DNA from: an uncultured Sphingomonas sp.
Lineage (GTDB): Bacteria > Pseudomonadota > Alphaproteobacteria > Sphingomonadales > Sphingomonadaceae
Length of the DNA stretch: 64,000 nucleotides
Direction of reading: 5' to 3'
Assembly: GCF_946478955.1 (NCBI RefSeq)
Contig: NZ_CAMLDL010000001.1
Location: 1 to 64,000 of the forward strand
Each line of letters starts with the position of its first letter. Positions within the stretch are counted from its first letter, which is position 1. This document shows positions 45,994-57,536 of the stretch, piece after piece. A program made the position numbers and the translations under genes. The notes below the pieces were generated by a model. It worked only from the letters and a program-made list of their open reading frames with translations. It was not told the origin of the DNA and ran no database searches.

Positions 45994-47349
45994 GTGGGAG
46001 TAGCCAAGTTTTTGACCAAGCGCCGTCTTTGGACCGCAGCGCCGATAGTTATGGGTGTCGCGCTTGCGTCCGCTGCCCCTGCACAGCAGCAGGCAGGCGA
46101 GCCGAATAGCGCAGCCAATCTGAAGCTGCCGTCGAACCTCCAATTGTTCGGGTCGTCACTGCCCTCGGTCGTCAAGGCCCGGGTGCTGGTGAATGGCGAA
46201 GTGATTACCCAAAGCGACATTGATCAGCGACTGGCTCTGCTGGCCATCGCCAACGGCGGCAAGATTCCAGCGGAGGAAATTGATCGCCTTCGGCAGCAAG
46301 TCCTGTCGAACCTCATTGACGAAACACTGCAGATTCAGGCGGCAAAATCGGAAGAGATTGAGATCGACGATGGCGACATCGACAAATCGGTTGCGCGTGT
46401 CGCCAGCAATGTGAAACAGACTCCTGAAGAGCTGGCGACCTATCTCAAAGCCAATGGCTCGAACATCAAATCGATCCGCCGTCAAATTATGGGTGAACTC
46501 GCATGGCGCCGTCTGCAATCAAAGAAGATTGAAGACAGCGTCAACGTTGGTGACGAGGAAGTTAACGCCGTCATCCAGAAGCTGGAAGCGTCGAAGGGAA
46601 CCACCGAATATCGCGTGGGCGAGATCTTCCTGGCGGCGACACCGGCGGACGATGCACAGGTCCAGGCCAACATCACCAAGATTTTCCAAGCGTTGCAGCA
46701 GGGCGGGTCATTCGTCGGCTACGCCCGTCAATATTCGCAAAGTTCGACTGCCGCCGTCGGCGGCGACCTCGGCTGGATGCGTCCGGAGCAGCTTCCGGAT
46801 GTTCTCGGCGCGCACCTACGCGAAATGCATGCAGGACAATTGTCGGCGCCGATCAAGGTGCCGGGCGGCTATTCGCTTCTTGCCGTTCAGGATGAGCGCA
46901 AGATCCTTACCGCCGATCCGCGCAATGCGGTGTTGTCACTGAAGCAGGTTTCGATCAACTTCCCGGCCGGTACCACCCGCGCGCAGGCGGAGCCAACCCT
47001 GTCGAAATTCGCCTCCGCCTCGCAATCGATTGGTGGTTGCGGCGGCGCGGAAAAGCTCGCTGGCGACTTCAAGGGCGATGTTGTCACGTCCGATGAAGTG
47101 AAGATGCGGGACCTGCCGCCGGCGCTTCAGGAGATGATGGCGCAGATGCAGGTTGGTCAGGCGACCCGCCCGTTCGGTTCGATCGAGGAAGGCGTCCGCG
47201 TTTTGGTGATGTGCGGCCGCGACATGGCCGACCCGACGCTACCGACGCACGAGCAGGTTATGAACCAGCTCAGCGAAGAGCGGATCAACATGCGCTCGCG
47301 CCGTTATCTGCGTGACCTTCGCCGCGACGCGGTGATCGACTTCCGCTAA
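45994..47349 (+). CDS. surA: Periplasmic chaperone and peptidyl-prolyl isomerase SurA
   Basis: SurA assists folding of outer-membrane proteins such as LptD. The 451-residue product has a signal peptide (MGVALASAAPAQQ), a long N-terminal chaperone region (about 45-185, VNGEVITQSDIDQRLALL), one clear parvulin domain (about 190-305; GGSFVGYARQYSQS, GGDLGWMRPEQLP) and a second parvulin-like part that is less clear. The start is GTG 45994 after AAGGGA. It is 66 bases after lptD, and pdxA follows after ten bases. Confidence 0.92.
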   Translation: MGVAKFLTKRRLWTAAPIVMGVALASAAPAQQQAGEPNSAANLKLPSNLQLFGSSLPSVVKARVLVNGEVITQSDIDQRLALLAIANGGKIPAEEIDRLRQQVLSNLIDETLQIQAAKSEEIEIDDGDIDKSVARVASNVKQTPEELATYLKANGSNIKSIRRQIMGELAWRRLQSKKIEDSVNVGDEEVNAVIQKLEASKGTTEYRVGEIFLAATPADDAQVQANITKIFQALQQGGSFVGYARQYSQSSTAAVGGDLGWMRPEQLPDVLGAHLREMHAGQLSAPIKVPGGYSLLAVQDERKILTADPRNAVLSLKQVSINFPAGTTRAQAEPTLSKFASASQSIGGCGGAEKLAGDFKGDVVTSDEVKMRDLPPALQEMMAQMQVGQATRPFGSIEEGVRVLVMCGRDMADPTLPTHEQVMNQLSEERINMRSRRYLRDLRRDAVIDFR

Positions 47350-47359
47350 GACGGAGGCA

Positions 47360-48364
47360 ATGGAGCTGGACAGCCGCCCACTTGCGATTTCGCTTGGCGA
47401 TCCCGCCGGGATCGGCCCTGAAGTTGTCGCAAAATGCTGGGATCATCGCGGGGCGATGAACCTGCCGCCATTCGTGGCGGTCGGCGACCCGCGCAGCATT
47501 GCCGCCGTTTGGGACGGGCCGATCGCCACCATCGACGATCCAAGCGAAGCAGACTCGGCCTTTGATGTTGGCTTGCCACTTCTGACGGTCAATGCGGCGG
47601 AAATAGACCGGCCGGGCGTTCCTTCGGTTGCGGGGGCCCATGCATCGCTCGATGCATTGGAATTGGCAGTCGGGCTGGCCCGCTCTGGGTCGGCAGCAGC
47701 CGTCGTCACCGGCCCGGTGAGCAAGGTTCAGCTTTATTCCATTGGTTTTGCCCATCCCGGGCAAACGGAATTTGTGGCCGAGCGATGCGGGGTGGCGCCA
47801 GGCAACGTCGCCATGATGCTTGCCGGGCCAACCCTGCGGTGCGTGCCGGTGACAACCCATCTCCCGCTATACAAGGCCATCGAGTCATTGACGCCGCAGT
47901 TGATCGAGGCGCGTGGTCGATCGGCACTTCGCGGCTTGCAGCGCAATTTCGGCATCAGCGACCCGACCCTGGCTGTGGCGGGGCTTAACCCCCACGCAGG
48001 CGAGAATGGCACCCTGGGGCGTGAGGAAATTGACATCATTCAGCCCGCCGTGGACGCCCTGCGCGCCGACGGATGGCGCATCATCGGCCCTCTGCCGCCC
48101 GACACCATGTTCCATGCGTCCGCGCGCAGCCGGTTCGACGCCGCGCTGTGTATGTATCATGATCAGGCGCTAATCCCGCTAAAGGCGCTTCATTTCGACG
48201 AAGGCGTCAACATTACGCTGGGCCTGCCAATTGTCCGCACCTCGCCCGATCATGGCACTGCATTCGATATCGCCGGACAAGACAGGGCCGATCCGAGCGC
48301 CATGGCCGCCGCAATCCGCCTAGCCGCAAGTGCGGCGCGCGTTCGGCAGACCATCGCGGCATGA
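47360..48364 (+). CDS. pdxA: 4-hydroxythreonine-4-phosphate dehydrogenase
   Basis: PdxA makes the 2-amino-3-oxo-4-phosphonooxybutyrate intermediate in pyridoxal phosphate synthesis. The 334-residue product shows [15 protein letters not shown], metal-binding histidines in [10 protein letters not shown] and [13 protein letters not shown], and [10 protein letters not shown]. The surA-pdxA-rsmA order is conserved in many proteobacteria. The rsmA start overlaps its stop (ATGA). Confidence 0.96.
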   Translation: MELDSRPLAISLGDPAGIGPEVVAKCWDHRGAMNLPPFVAVGDPRSIAAVWDGPIATIDDPSEADSAFDVGLPLLTVNAAEIDRPGVPSVAGAHASLDALELAVGLARSGSAAAVVTGPVSKVQLYSIGFAHPGQTEFVAERCGVAPGNVAMMLAGPTLRCVPVTTHLPLYKAIESLTPQLIEARGRSALRGLQRNFGISDPTLAVAGLNPHAGENGTLGREEIDIIQPAVDALRADGWRIIGPLPPDTMFHASARSRFDAALCMYHDQALIPLKALHFDEGVNITLGLPIVRTSPDHGTAFDIAGQDRADPSAMAAAIRLAASAARVRQTIAA

Positions 48365-49179
48365 CGGACAGCCCGGAACCGTTACGTGACGTTATCGCCC
48401 GCCACGGGCTGCAGGCGACCAAGGCGCTTGGCCAGAATTTCATCCTGGACCGACAATTGCTCGCGCGGATCGCTGCAATTCCTGAAATTGGTGCGGGCGA
48501 CCATGTTTATGAAGTTGGCCCCGGTCCTGGCGGCTTGACGCGCGCGATCCTCGACACCGGCGCGAATTTGGTGGCAGTGGAGCGGGACCGGCGCTGCCTG
48601 CCTGCGCTGGACGAACTGGCCGCGGAATACTCACCGCGACTTCGGGTCATTTCCGGCGACGCACTGGACGTCGACGAACCCGCAGAGGCCGGTGCAGGCT
48701 GCCATATCGTCGCCAACCTGCCCTACAATGTCGGAACATTGTTGCTGCTTCGCTGGCTTGATGACCCGTGGCCGCCTTATTGGACGTCGCTGACCCTGAT
48801 GTTTCAACGGGAGGTCGCGGAACGGATCGTCGCAAAACCCGGGAGCGAGCATTATGGGCGTTTATCGGTCGCCGCCCAATGGCGAGCAACACCGCGCATT
48901 GCGATGGCCGTGCACCGCAGCGCCTTTACGCCGCCGCCCAAAGTCGCATCAGCCATCGTTCATATCGTACCGCGCAATGCTCCAGAAGGTGTGTCCTATG
49001 CCACGCTTGAGAAGGTGACGGCGGCAGCGTTCGGCCAGCGGCGCAAGATGTTGCGGTCAAGCCTGAAATCCGTGCCGGGCGCACTGGACGCGCTGAACGC
49101 GCTGGGGATCAACGCTCAACGACGTGCGGAAACGGTCAGCGTCGACGAATTTGTCGAGCTGGCAAAACTGCTGAGTTAG
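48361..49179 (+). CDS. rsmA: 16S rRNA dimethyladenosine transferase RsmA (KsgA)
   Basis: RsmA dimethylates two adjacent adenosines in helix 45 of 16S rRNA. The 272-residue product has the family start ([19 protein letters not shown]), the SAM motif [14 protein letters not shown] and the catalytic NLPYNVGT. The C-terminal basic region [11 protein letters not shown] is present. Its stop overlaps the stop of the convergent TPR gene. It is the last gene of the lptD operon. Confidence 0.97.
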   Translation: MTDSPEPLRDVIARHGLQATKALGQNFILDRQLLARIAAIPEIGAGDHVYEVGPGPGGLTRAILDTGANLVAVERDRRCLPALDELAAEYSPRLRVISGDALDVDEPAEAGAGCHIVANLPYNVGTLLLLRWLDDPWPPYWTSLTLMFQREVAERIVAKPGSEHYGRLSVAAQWRATPRIAMAVHRSAFTPPPKVASAIVHIVPRNAPEGVSYATLEKVTAAAFGQRRKMLRSSLKSVPGALDALNALGINAQRRAETVSVDEFVELAKLLS

Positions 49180-49676
49180 TTTTTCTTTTCCGCGTCGGGC
49201 TTGGGCGTCGCGGCGGCGAGCGTCGGTCCGCGCGCAATTTGCCCCGACAATATGCCAGCCTGGGCGCAGCTGGACGGTCCACAAATCTTCTGCAGCTTGG
49301 CCAAATTATCCTTGGCGCGCGCAACCGCCCCCAACTCCACCATCGCCTCACCCTGAACCGCGAGCGCATCGCGGTCCGTCGGTTCCAAGACGAGTGCCTT
49401 CTTGGTCAGCGTGATCGCCTGTCCGTACAGCTTCTGCTTGATGGCGACACGGGCCATCGACACGAACACCGACCGATTTCGTGGATCGATCGCCAGGGCG
49501 GTTTCATATTGATCGTCGGCATCGACATATTTCCCGGTGGACGCAAGCGCGTCGCCCTTCTTCTGGAATTGCGTCGATAAAGGCGAAATCTGGTCGTCAG
49601 GACGCTGCCCCACGACGGCAACGGACGTAGCCGATGCAGCAAGGCCAAGACAAAGAACGAGCGGCGTCAAACGCAT
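49176..49676 (-). CDS. Exported TPR-repeat protein
   Basis: Function unknown. The 166-residue product has a signal peptide ([21 protein letters not shown]) and about three tetratricopeptide repeats (about 35-125, including [27 protein letters not shown]). A cysteine pair (CGPSSC) lies near the C-terminus. Such modules bind other proteins. ATG 49676 follows GGAGAATATC; the frame extends upstream to 49709 without need. It lies 26 bases after the RsmB-like gene on the same strand. Confidence 0.8.
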   Translation of the reverse strand: MRLTPLVLCLGLAASATSVAVVGQRPDDQISPLSTQFQKKGDALASTGKYVDADDQYETALAIDPRNRSVFVSMARVAIKQKLYGQAITLTKKALVLEPTDRDALAVQGEAMVELGAVARAKDNLAKLQKICGPSSCAQAGILSGQIARGPTLAAATPKPDAEKKN

Positions 49677-49702
49677 GATATTCTCCAACCAGTGCCCGTG
49701 AC

Positions 49703-50878
49703 CTAGCACGGTCTACCTAATCGCGCGACGAAAAAGCCGTCCGTCTGGTCATGTGCCGGGGTCAACAACCGGCCACGACCGTCGGCGCGGCCGCCGTCGA
49801 AGCCGACATCTTGCACCGCCCAAGATGAATGGCGCCCTAAGAAATCATTGATCTGGCCCGCGCCTTCCCGTTGAAGGATGGAGCAGGTCGCATAAATCAG
49901 GCGGCCGCCCGGCTTTACCATGGTCGCCGCAAGGTCCAGAATACGCGACTGGAGCGCGACGACGCGGTCAAGCCGCTCCGGCGTCAGGCGCCACCGACCT
50001 TCCGGGTTGCGGCGCCATGTGCCCGAGCCGCTGCATGGGGCATCGACAAGAACCACATCGCAATGACCCGCAAGATCAGCCAGTTCCTCCGCCTCCCGAC
50101 CGCCATCGAGCAACCTGGTCGCAATAACCGCCCCTGCCCGTTCGGCGCGTGGGGGCAGTTGGTTCAGCCGTGCGCGGTTGGTGTCGCTGGCGACAATTCC
50201 GGCGCCCGGTGACGCGGCGGCAATGGCAAGTGCCTTGCCGCCGGCACCAGCGCACAGGTCCAGCACCAATTCGCCATTTTCCGCCAGTGCTGCCAGCGCA
50301 ATCAATTGACTGCCTTCATCCTGCACTTCGATCAGGCCGGTTTGGAACAGCTCATGATCGTCGACACGGGTGTCGGGCGGCAATCGGAGCGCCCATGGGC
50401 TGAGCGATGCCGGCTGCGCGCCATCCAATGCGGCCTGCGCTGCCTCCCGGCTTGTCCGCGCCACATTGACGCGTAGATCCAGCGGCGCGCGATCCAGAAA
50501 GGCGGGTCGCTCGCTTTCGGCAATCAAGGGCGACAATTGTTGGTCCAGCCATTGCGGCATCAAAGAAGCAGTTGCGCCTTCTTCGGTCCCAATGGGTGCT
50601 GGTCCATGCACGGAGCCGTCGAACAGGGAAACCAGGGCGGGATCGTCGTGTGCCAGACCAACCATCGCCGCACGCCCGCTTTGGGGACGGTCGCCCGCCC
50701 GGCGAATGGCTCGATACACCAGCTCGCGCACCGCGCGCCGGTCTTTGGAGCCCGCATAGCGCCGCGCCTTAAAATAGCGTTGGACGATGGTGTCGGCCGG
50801 CGGCCCGTCGTCCCGCGCCGAGGCAATGACCTCGTCGAGAATCTCGATCGCCGCCTGAACCCGCGCTGCCGGGGTCAT
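49703..50878 (-). CDS. rsmB: RsmB/NOL1/NOP2-family rRNA cytosine methyltransferase
   Basis: A 391-residue SAM-dependent m5C methyltransferase. The N-terminal NusB-like helical domain spans about 1-140. The catalytic part has DLCAGAGGKALAIA (SAM site), DAPCSGSGTWRRNPE and YATCSILQREG, giving the two catalytic cysteines of this family. The name RsmB is the best fit, but the N-terminal domain is shorter than in E. coli. It starts three bases after the guaB stop, so they are probably co-transcribed. Confidence 0.87.
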   Translation of the reverse strand: MTPAARVQAAIEILDEVIASARDDGPPADTIVQRYFKARRYAGSKDRRAVRELVYRAIRRAGDRPQSGRAAMVGLAHDDPALVSLFDGSVHGPAPIGTEEGATASLMPQWLDQQLSPLIAESERPAFLDRAPLDLRVNVARTSREAAQAALDGAQPASLSPWALRLPPDTRVDDHELFQTGLIEVQDEGSQLIALAALAENGELVLDLCAGAGGKALAIAAASPGAGIVASDTNRARLNQLPPRAERAGAVIATRLLDGGREAEELADLAGHCDVVLVDAPCSGSGTWRRNPEGRWRLTPERLDRVVALQSRILDLAATMVKPGGRLIYATCSILQREGAGQINDFLGRHSSWAVQDVGFDGGRADGRGRLLTPAHDQTDGFFVARLGRPC

Positions 50879-50881
50879 GGT

Positions 50882-53213
<2,332 letters not shown>

Positions 53214-53276
53214 ACCGATTTTCCTTCCCACTCGTCCATGCAGTTTGCATCATGGCAAAGGATATAGGGGAATGAC

Positions 53277-54236
53277 ATGCTAGAGTTTCTCGTTGGTTTG
53301 GCGGTTTTCGCGCTTCTCATTGTGATGATGAGCATCAAGATCGTTCGACAGGGCTATCGTTACACCATCGAACGTTTCGGCAAATTCGTACGGGTGGCGG
53401 AGCCTGGCTTCAACCTTGTCACGCCATTCGTCTATCGCGTTGGCCATAAAATCAACATGATGGAGCAGGTCCTCGATATTCCCGGTCAGGAGATCATCAC
53501 CAAGGACAACGCCATGGTGGCGGTCGACGGTGTCGTTTTCTTTCAGGTGCTCGATGCCGCCAAATCTGCGTATGAGGTCAGCGACCTTTATGCGGCGATC
53601 ATGGCGCTTTCGACGACCAATCTTCGCACCGTCATGGGGTCAATGGACCTCGATGAGACCTTATCGAAGCGCGACGAGATCAACGCGCGCCTCTTGAGCG
53701 TGGTCGATCAGGCAACCGAGGCGTGGGGCGTGAAGATTACCCGCGTAGAGCTGAAAGATATCCGCCCGCCCGCCGACATATCCAACGCCATGGCCCGTCA
53801 GATGAAGGCGGAACGCGAGAAGCGCGCGGTCATTCTCGAAGCGGAAGGTCTGCGACAGGCGGCCATTCTGGAAGCCGAGGGCGATAAACAGTCGAAAATC
53901 CTTTCGGCGGAAGGATTGAAAGAGGCGGCGTTCCGCGAGGCGGAGGCGCGCGAACGCGCCGCCCAGGCCGAAGCCAATGCCACCAAATCGGTCAGCGACG
54001 CGATTGAGGGCGGAAGCACGCAGGCGATCAACTATTTTATCGCCCAGAAATATGTCGAAGCACTCGGGAAATTCGCCACGTCGCCCAATGCGAAAACCAT
54101 ATTGTTCCCCGTGGAAGCGACCCAATTGATTGGCACGCTCGGCGGTATTGGGGAGCTGGCCAAAGAGGTGCTGAACAAAGATGCGCCCGCACCGACCGCG
54201 TCGCCGTCCACCCCGCGCGTCACAAAGGGCAGCTAA
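53277..54236 (+). CDS. SPFH/Band 7 membrane protein (QmcA-like)
   Basis: A 319-residue membrane-anchored SPFH protein. An N-terminal membrane helix (about 1-22) is followed by the SPFH domain (about 25-180, [15 protein letters not shown]). A long alanine/glutamate-rich coiled coil follows (about 180-245, including [15 protein letters not shown]). Such proteins form rings that organise membrane domains and often partner NfeD proteins, as here. It overlaps the NfeD-like gene by one base (TAATG). The C-terminal tail is proline-rich. Confidence 0.92.
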   Translation: MLEFLVGLAVFALLIVMMSIKIVRQGYRYTIERFGKFVRVAEPGFNLVTPFVYRVGHKINMMEQVLDIPGQEIITKDNAMVAVDGVVFFQVLDAAKSAYEVSDLYAAIMALSTTNLRTVMGSMDLDETLSKRDEINARLLSVVDQATEAWGVKITRVELKDIRPPADISNAMARQMKAEREKRAVILEAEGLRQAAILEAEGDKQSKILSAEGLKEAAFREAEARERAAQAEANATKSVSDAIEGGSTQAINYFIAQKYVEALGKFATSPNAKTILFPVEATQLIGTLGGIGELAKEVLNKDAPAPTASPSTPRVTKGS

Positions 54237-54694
54237 TGCTGAACGATATTCAACCTGGTTGGCTTTGGGCGATTGGCGGGCTCATCCTGCTGATCGCCGA
54301 AATGATGGCACCGGGGTTTTTCCTGATGTTTGTCGGCGCGGCCGCGATCGCAACCGGCCTGTTCACGTTGCTGTTCGATCTCGGCCCCGGCCCGCAGCTT
54401 GCGCTATTTGTCATTTATACGGCGCTTGCCGTGCTTGCGGGCAAACGCTGGTATGCCGAACCCGCGCACCATGATCAGGAACTGAAGCTCAACGATCCCT
54501 CACGCCGATTGGTCGGAAAAGTCGTGACGGTTGTTGATCCGGTCGACGAACATGGTGGGCGCGTCCGCGTTGGCGATGGCGAATGGAACGCGCGCGGCGG
54601 CCCGGCCGCGCCGGGACAGCGAGTGCGCATTGCGGCGGTCGACGGCAATTGCTTGCTGGTCGACCTGGTGGACACGCTGAACCCGCCGCAGTGA
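54236..54694 (+). CDS. NfeD-family membrane protein
   Basis: A 152-residue NfeD-like protein with two or three membrane helices (about 9-72, LWAIGGLILLIAEMMAPGFF) and a C-terminal OB-like soluble domain (about 88-150, GKVVTVVDPVDEHGGRVRVGDGEW). NfeD proteins act with SPFH proteins in membrane quality control; this pairing with the preceding gene supports the call. The start codon overlaps the upstream stop. Confidence 0.9.
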   Translation: MLNDIQPGWLWAIGGLILLIAEMMAPGFFLMFVGAAAIATGLFTLLFDLGPGPQLALFVIYTALAVLAGKRWYAEPAHHDQELKLNDPSRRLVGKVVTVVDPVDEHGGRVRVGDGEWNARGGPAAPGQRVRIAAVDGNCLLVDLVDTLNPPQ

Positions 54695-54714
54695 TTTTCT
54701 AAAGGAGTAACACG

Positions 54715-56583
54715 TTGAACGAGATGAGCCTTTCGCGTCGGCAGGCACTGACCGCGTTTTCGGCCGGTACGGCGGCGATTGCCCTGCCCGGATGCGCCCA
54801 ACGCCTCGCCGCGCCCGCATCGACGGCGCCTGGACTTCCCCAGCCAGCGGCGGAAAGAATCGCGACGCTCAGCCTTGAGACGATGGGCAACAACCTGCTT
54901 CGACTATCACCTGAAGGCGCGACCGGCCTTGCACTTGATATCGGCGCAAACGCGGACCTTCGGTCGAAATACACTGACAAAAGTCAGGCCGGTCAGGATG
55001 CCGTTGCCGCACAGCTGCGCGCCGACCTTGCGGCGGCCGATGGTATTGACACGGCTGCCCTATCCCACTCCACCCGTACCAGCGTAGAGGTGGTCAAGTC
55101 TGCCTATCGCACCGCACTGGAAGGATTTGCCCAGCCCTATGGGGATGTTGCGGCCGGCGGATGGCGCAACACGCCCTACGTCGTTATTCAGAATGTCGGC
55201 GCCTATCTCGACATGCCGCGCTTTCTCGACACCGATCATCCGGTGAAAAACGCGGCAGACGCAGAGGCATATTTGTCGCGCCTCTACGGCTATGCGGCAC
55301 AACTGGACGGGGAGCTGGCGCGAATGAAAGGGGCCGCCGCTAAGGGGTTAATCCCTCCGGCGTTCCTCATCGACAATGCGGTCAGGCAAATGGGTCAGAG
55401 TCTTGCAGGGGCGCAAGGCGGCGGCGGCTTGGTCGACAGCCTTGCGCGCCGCACCGTTGCCGACAATCTCCCTGGCGTTTGGGAAGGCCGCGCGTACGCC
55501 ATCGTCAAGGGCAAGGTCGCCCCGGCCCTCGCCCGCCAGTTGGATGAATTGAAGACCCAGCGCGCGCGGGCAACGATGGATGCGGGACTATGGGCACGGC
55601 CCGGCGGCGACGCCTTTTATGCCTGGGCGCTTAAAGCGTCGACGACCACGACCATGACGCCGGATGAAATCCACCAGATGGGTTTGGAGCAACTTGCCGA
55701 TCTCCACGGTCAGATGGACCCGATCCTTCGCAAGATTGGCTATTCTAGCGGTTCAGTCGGCGACCGCATGAACGCGCTGGCCAAGGACAAACGCTATCAG
55801 TTTAGTGAAGGCGACAAGGGCCGCGCCGAAATCATGGCCTATATCGACAAATATCTGACGAAGTGGCGCGCTTTAACCCCGCAGGCTTTCAACACGCTCG
55901 TCCCCGCGCGGCTGGAAGTGAAGCGACTTCCTCCAGAAGAAGAGCCCGGCGCGCCGGGCGCTTATGGCGGGGCCGGCTCACCCGACGGAACCATCCCTGG
56001 CAAATTCTGGATCAATCTGCGCACCACAGACCTTCACAGCAAATACAGCCTGCCCGACCTCGCGGCGCACGAAGCGATCCCCGGCCATGTATGGCAGGGT
56101 GAATATGCCAACCGCCTTCCCCTGATCCGCACGTTGTTGGCGTTTAACGCCTATAGCGAAGGCTGGGCCCTCTACGCCGAGCAGTTAATGGCTGAACTTG
56201 GCGGCTATGATGATTTCGAGGTTGGCAAGCTTGGCTATCTACAAAGCCTTGCCTTCCGCGCGTGTCGGCTCGTGGTCGACACCGGCCTCCACGCCAAACG
56301 CTGGACCCGCGAGCAAGGTGTCCAATTCTTTGTCGAGAAGAACGGATCCAACCCGCAGGAAGTCGCGTCGGAAGTCGACCGTTATTGCAGTTGGGCAGGC
56401 CAGGCCTGCGGCTACAAGGTCGGCCACAGCGAGATCAACCGCCAGCGTGACAAGGCCATCGCGGCGCTCGGCGGGCGCTACGACCTCAAGGCGTTTGACG
56501 ATGCCGTGGTAAAGGGCGGCAATGTGCCGATGGACGTGCTCGCGAAAAACGTCGATGAATATATCGTGGGAGCGAAGGTTTGA
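54715..56583 (+). CDS. DUF885-family exported metallopeptidase-like protein (first copy)
   Basis: A 622-residue protein with a Tat-like signal (SLSRRQALTAFSAG) ending near ALPGC. The start is TTG 54715, seven bases past AGGAG. The family's zinc motif HEAIPGH is at 452-458 (H452, E453, H458), followed by an AYSEGWALYAEQL motif. DUF885 proteins resemble M32-type carboxypeptidases and are thought to be peptidases. The second copy is at 57537. It precedes a small unknown gene with overlap. Confidence 0.85.
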   Translation: MNEMSLSRRQALTAFSAGTAAIALPGCAQRLAAPASTAPGLPQPAAERIATLSLETMGNNLLRLSPEGATGLALDIGANADLRSKYTDKSQAGQDAVAAQLRADLAAADGIDTAALSHSTRTSVEVVKSAYRTALEGFAQPYGDVAAGGWRNTPYVVIQNVGAYLDMPRFLDTDHPVKNAADAEAYLSRLYGYAAQLDGELARMKGAAAKGLIPPAFLIDNAVRQMGQSLAGAQGGGGLVDSLARRTVADNLPGVWEGRAYAIVKGKVAPALARQLDELKTQRARATMDAGLWARPGGDAFYAWALKASTTTTMTPDEIHQMGLEQLADLHGQMDPILRKIGYSSGSVGDRMNALAKDKRYQFSEGDKGRAEIMAYIDKYLTKWRALTPQAFNTLVPARLEVKRLPPEEEPGAPGAYGGAGSPDGTIPGKFWINLRTTDLHSKYSLPDLAAHEAIPGHVWQGEYANRLPLIRTLLAFNAYSEGWALYAEQLMAELGGYDDFEVGKLGYLQSLAFRACRLVVDTGLHAKRWTREQGVQFFVEKNGSNPQEVASEVDRYCSWAGQACGYKVGHSEINRQRDKAIAALGGRYDLKAFDDAVVKGGNVPMDVLAKNVDEYIVGAKV

Positions 56584-56906
56584 TCGCCGCTCTGTTCCTG
56601 GCCGCCGCGCATATGTCGGCGGCCGATCATGCCATCGGCCTCGCCGCAAGTGCGATGCATTCGTTGCAACCTGTGACGCCCGCCGCCTGTTTTGGCTATG
56701 ACATCGAAAGCAGCACGGGCGCCGCATTCGACCTATCGGTTCGCGAAATACACAATAAGGAATGTGGCGGCGACCCGGATTTGATGTTGGTGACGGAGCG
56801 GTTTCGCGTCAACCGCGCGGCCACCACCATTGACCGTTACGATGCCGTTGAGGACCGCTGGCTACCTTGCAAGGTCAAGGGGCAGAAACAGCCGCTCTGC
56901 CCCTGA
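56580..56906 (+). CDS. Small predicted exported protein of unknown function
   Basis: I do not recognise the family. The 108-residue frame starts at TTG 56580, which overlaps the DUF885 stop; ATG 56613 is an alternative. The first residues are hydrophobic (IAALFLAAAHMSAA) and could be a short signal peptide. Four cysteines lie in the remainder (AACFG, KECGG, PCKV, LCP), which would suit two disulfides in the periplasm. The coupling suggests co-expression with the DUF885 protein upstream. Confidence 0.55.
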   Translation: MIAALFLAAAHMSAADHAIGLAASAMHSLQPVTPAACFGYDIESSTGAAFDLSVREIHNKECGGDPDLMLVTERFRVNRAATTIDRYDAVEDRWLPCKVKGQKQPLCP

Positions 56907-56915
56907 CCTCTTGCG

Positions 56916-57464
56916 TCACTTGCGGGTCAGCCCATCGAGGATTGACCCGAATGGATTTGACCCGTTCGACGACCCGCCCAGCATACCGCCGAGCACACTG
57001 CCCGCGATGCCGCCGAGGATACTGCCGCCAACGCCGCTCTGTTGGCCGCCGCCGACATTGCCGCGCTTGTTCATCAGATAACCCGCGACCATCATCGCGA
57101 CGATTGGCAGCATCTTCTTTAGCAGGTCGCTCGACACACCGGACTGCTGCGAGGCTTCGGCAGCGACGTTGCGGCTGACGTCCTTCGATCCGAATATCTG
57201 GCCGAGTATTTCGTTGCCCTGATTAATGTTGGTCGGCTCTTGCCCAAGTACGTTGGCAAGTAACCCGCCGCCGCCAAGTCCGGCGAGAATGGCGGACAAG
57301 CTGCCTTCTGCGCCGCTGCTTGCCTGCGCCTGTTGCTGGACGCCGCCCAGTACGGCGGGCAGCAGAGCGCCCATTCCGGCCTTCGCGGTCGCGGGATCAA
57401 TGCCAAGCTGACTCGCGATCGCGTCTGCGCCGCCCGATTCAATCAGGGAATTGAGAATATCCAT
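56916..57464 (-). CDS. DUF937-domain protein
   Basis: A 182-residue protein of the DUF937/YidB-like type, whose function is not established. The start (MDILNSLIESGGADAIASQLGID) and the repeated glycine-rich segments (GGGGLLANVLGQ, GGSILGGIAGSVLGGMLGG) are typical. A hydrophobic helix lies at about 117-133 (LPIVAMMVAGYLMN). It follows the second DUF885 gene on the same strand with 72 bases between them. Confidence 0.78.
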   Translation of the reverse strand: MDILNSLIESGGADAIASQLGIDPATAKAGMGALLPAVLGGVQQQAQASSGAEGSLSAILAGLGGGGLLANVLGQEPTNINQGNEILGQIFGSKDVSRNVAAEASQQSGVSSDLLKKMLPIVAMMVAGYLMNKRGNVGGGQQSGVGGSILGGIAGSVLGGMLGGSSNGSNPFGSILDGLTRK

Positions 57465-57536
57465 TACGCCCTCCCAAAGAGCCCGCTCGTGCGGACAGGC
57501 TGCGGACCTAATGCTGCCAATGTGAACGGCGGCTTT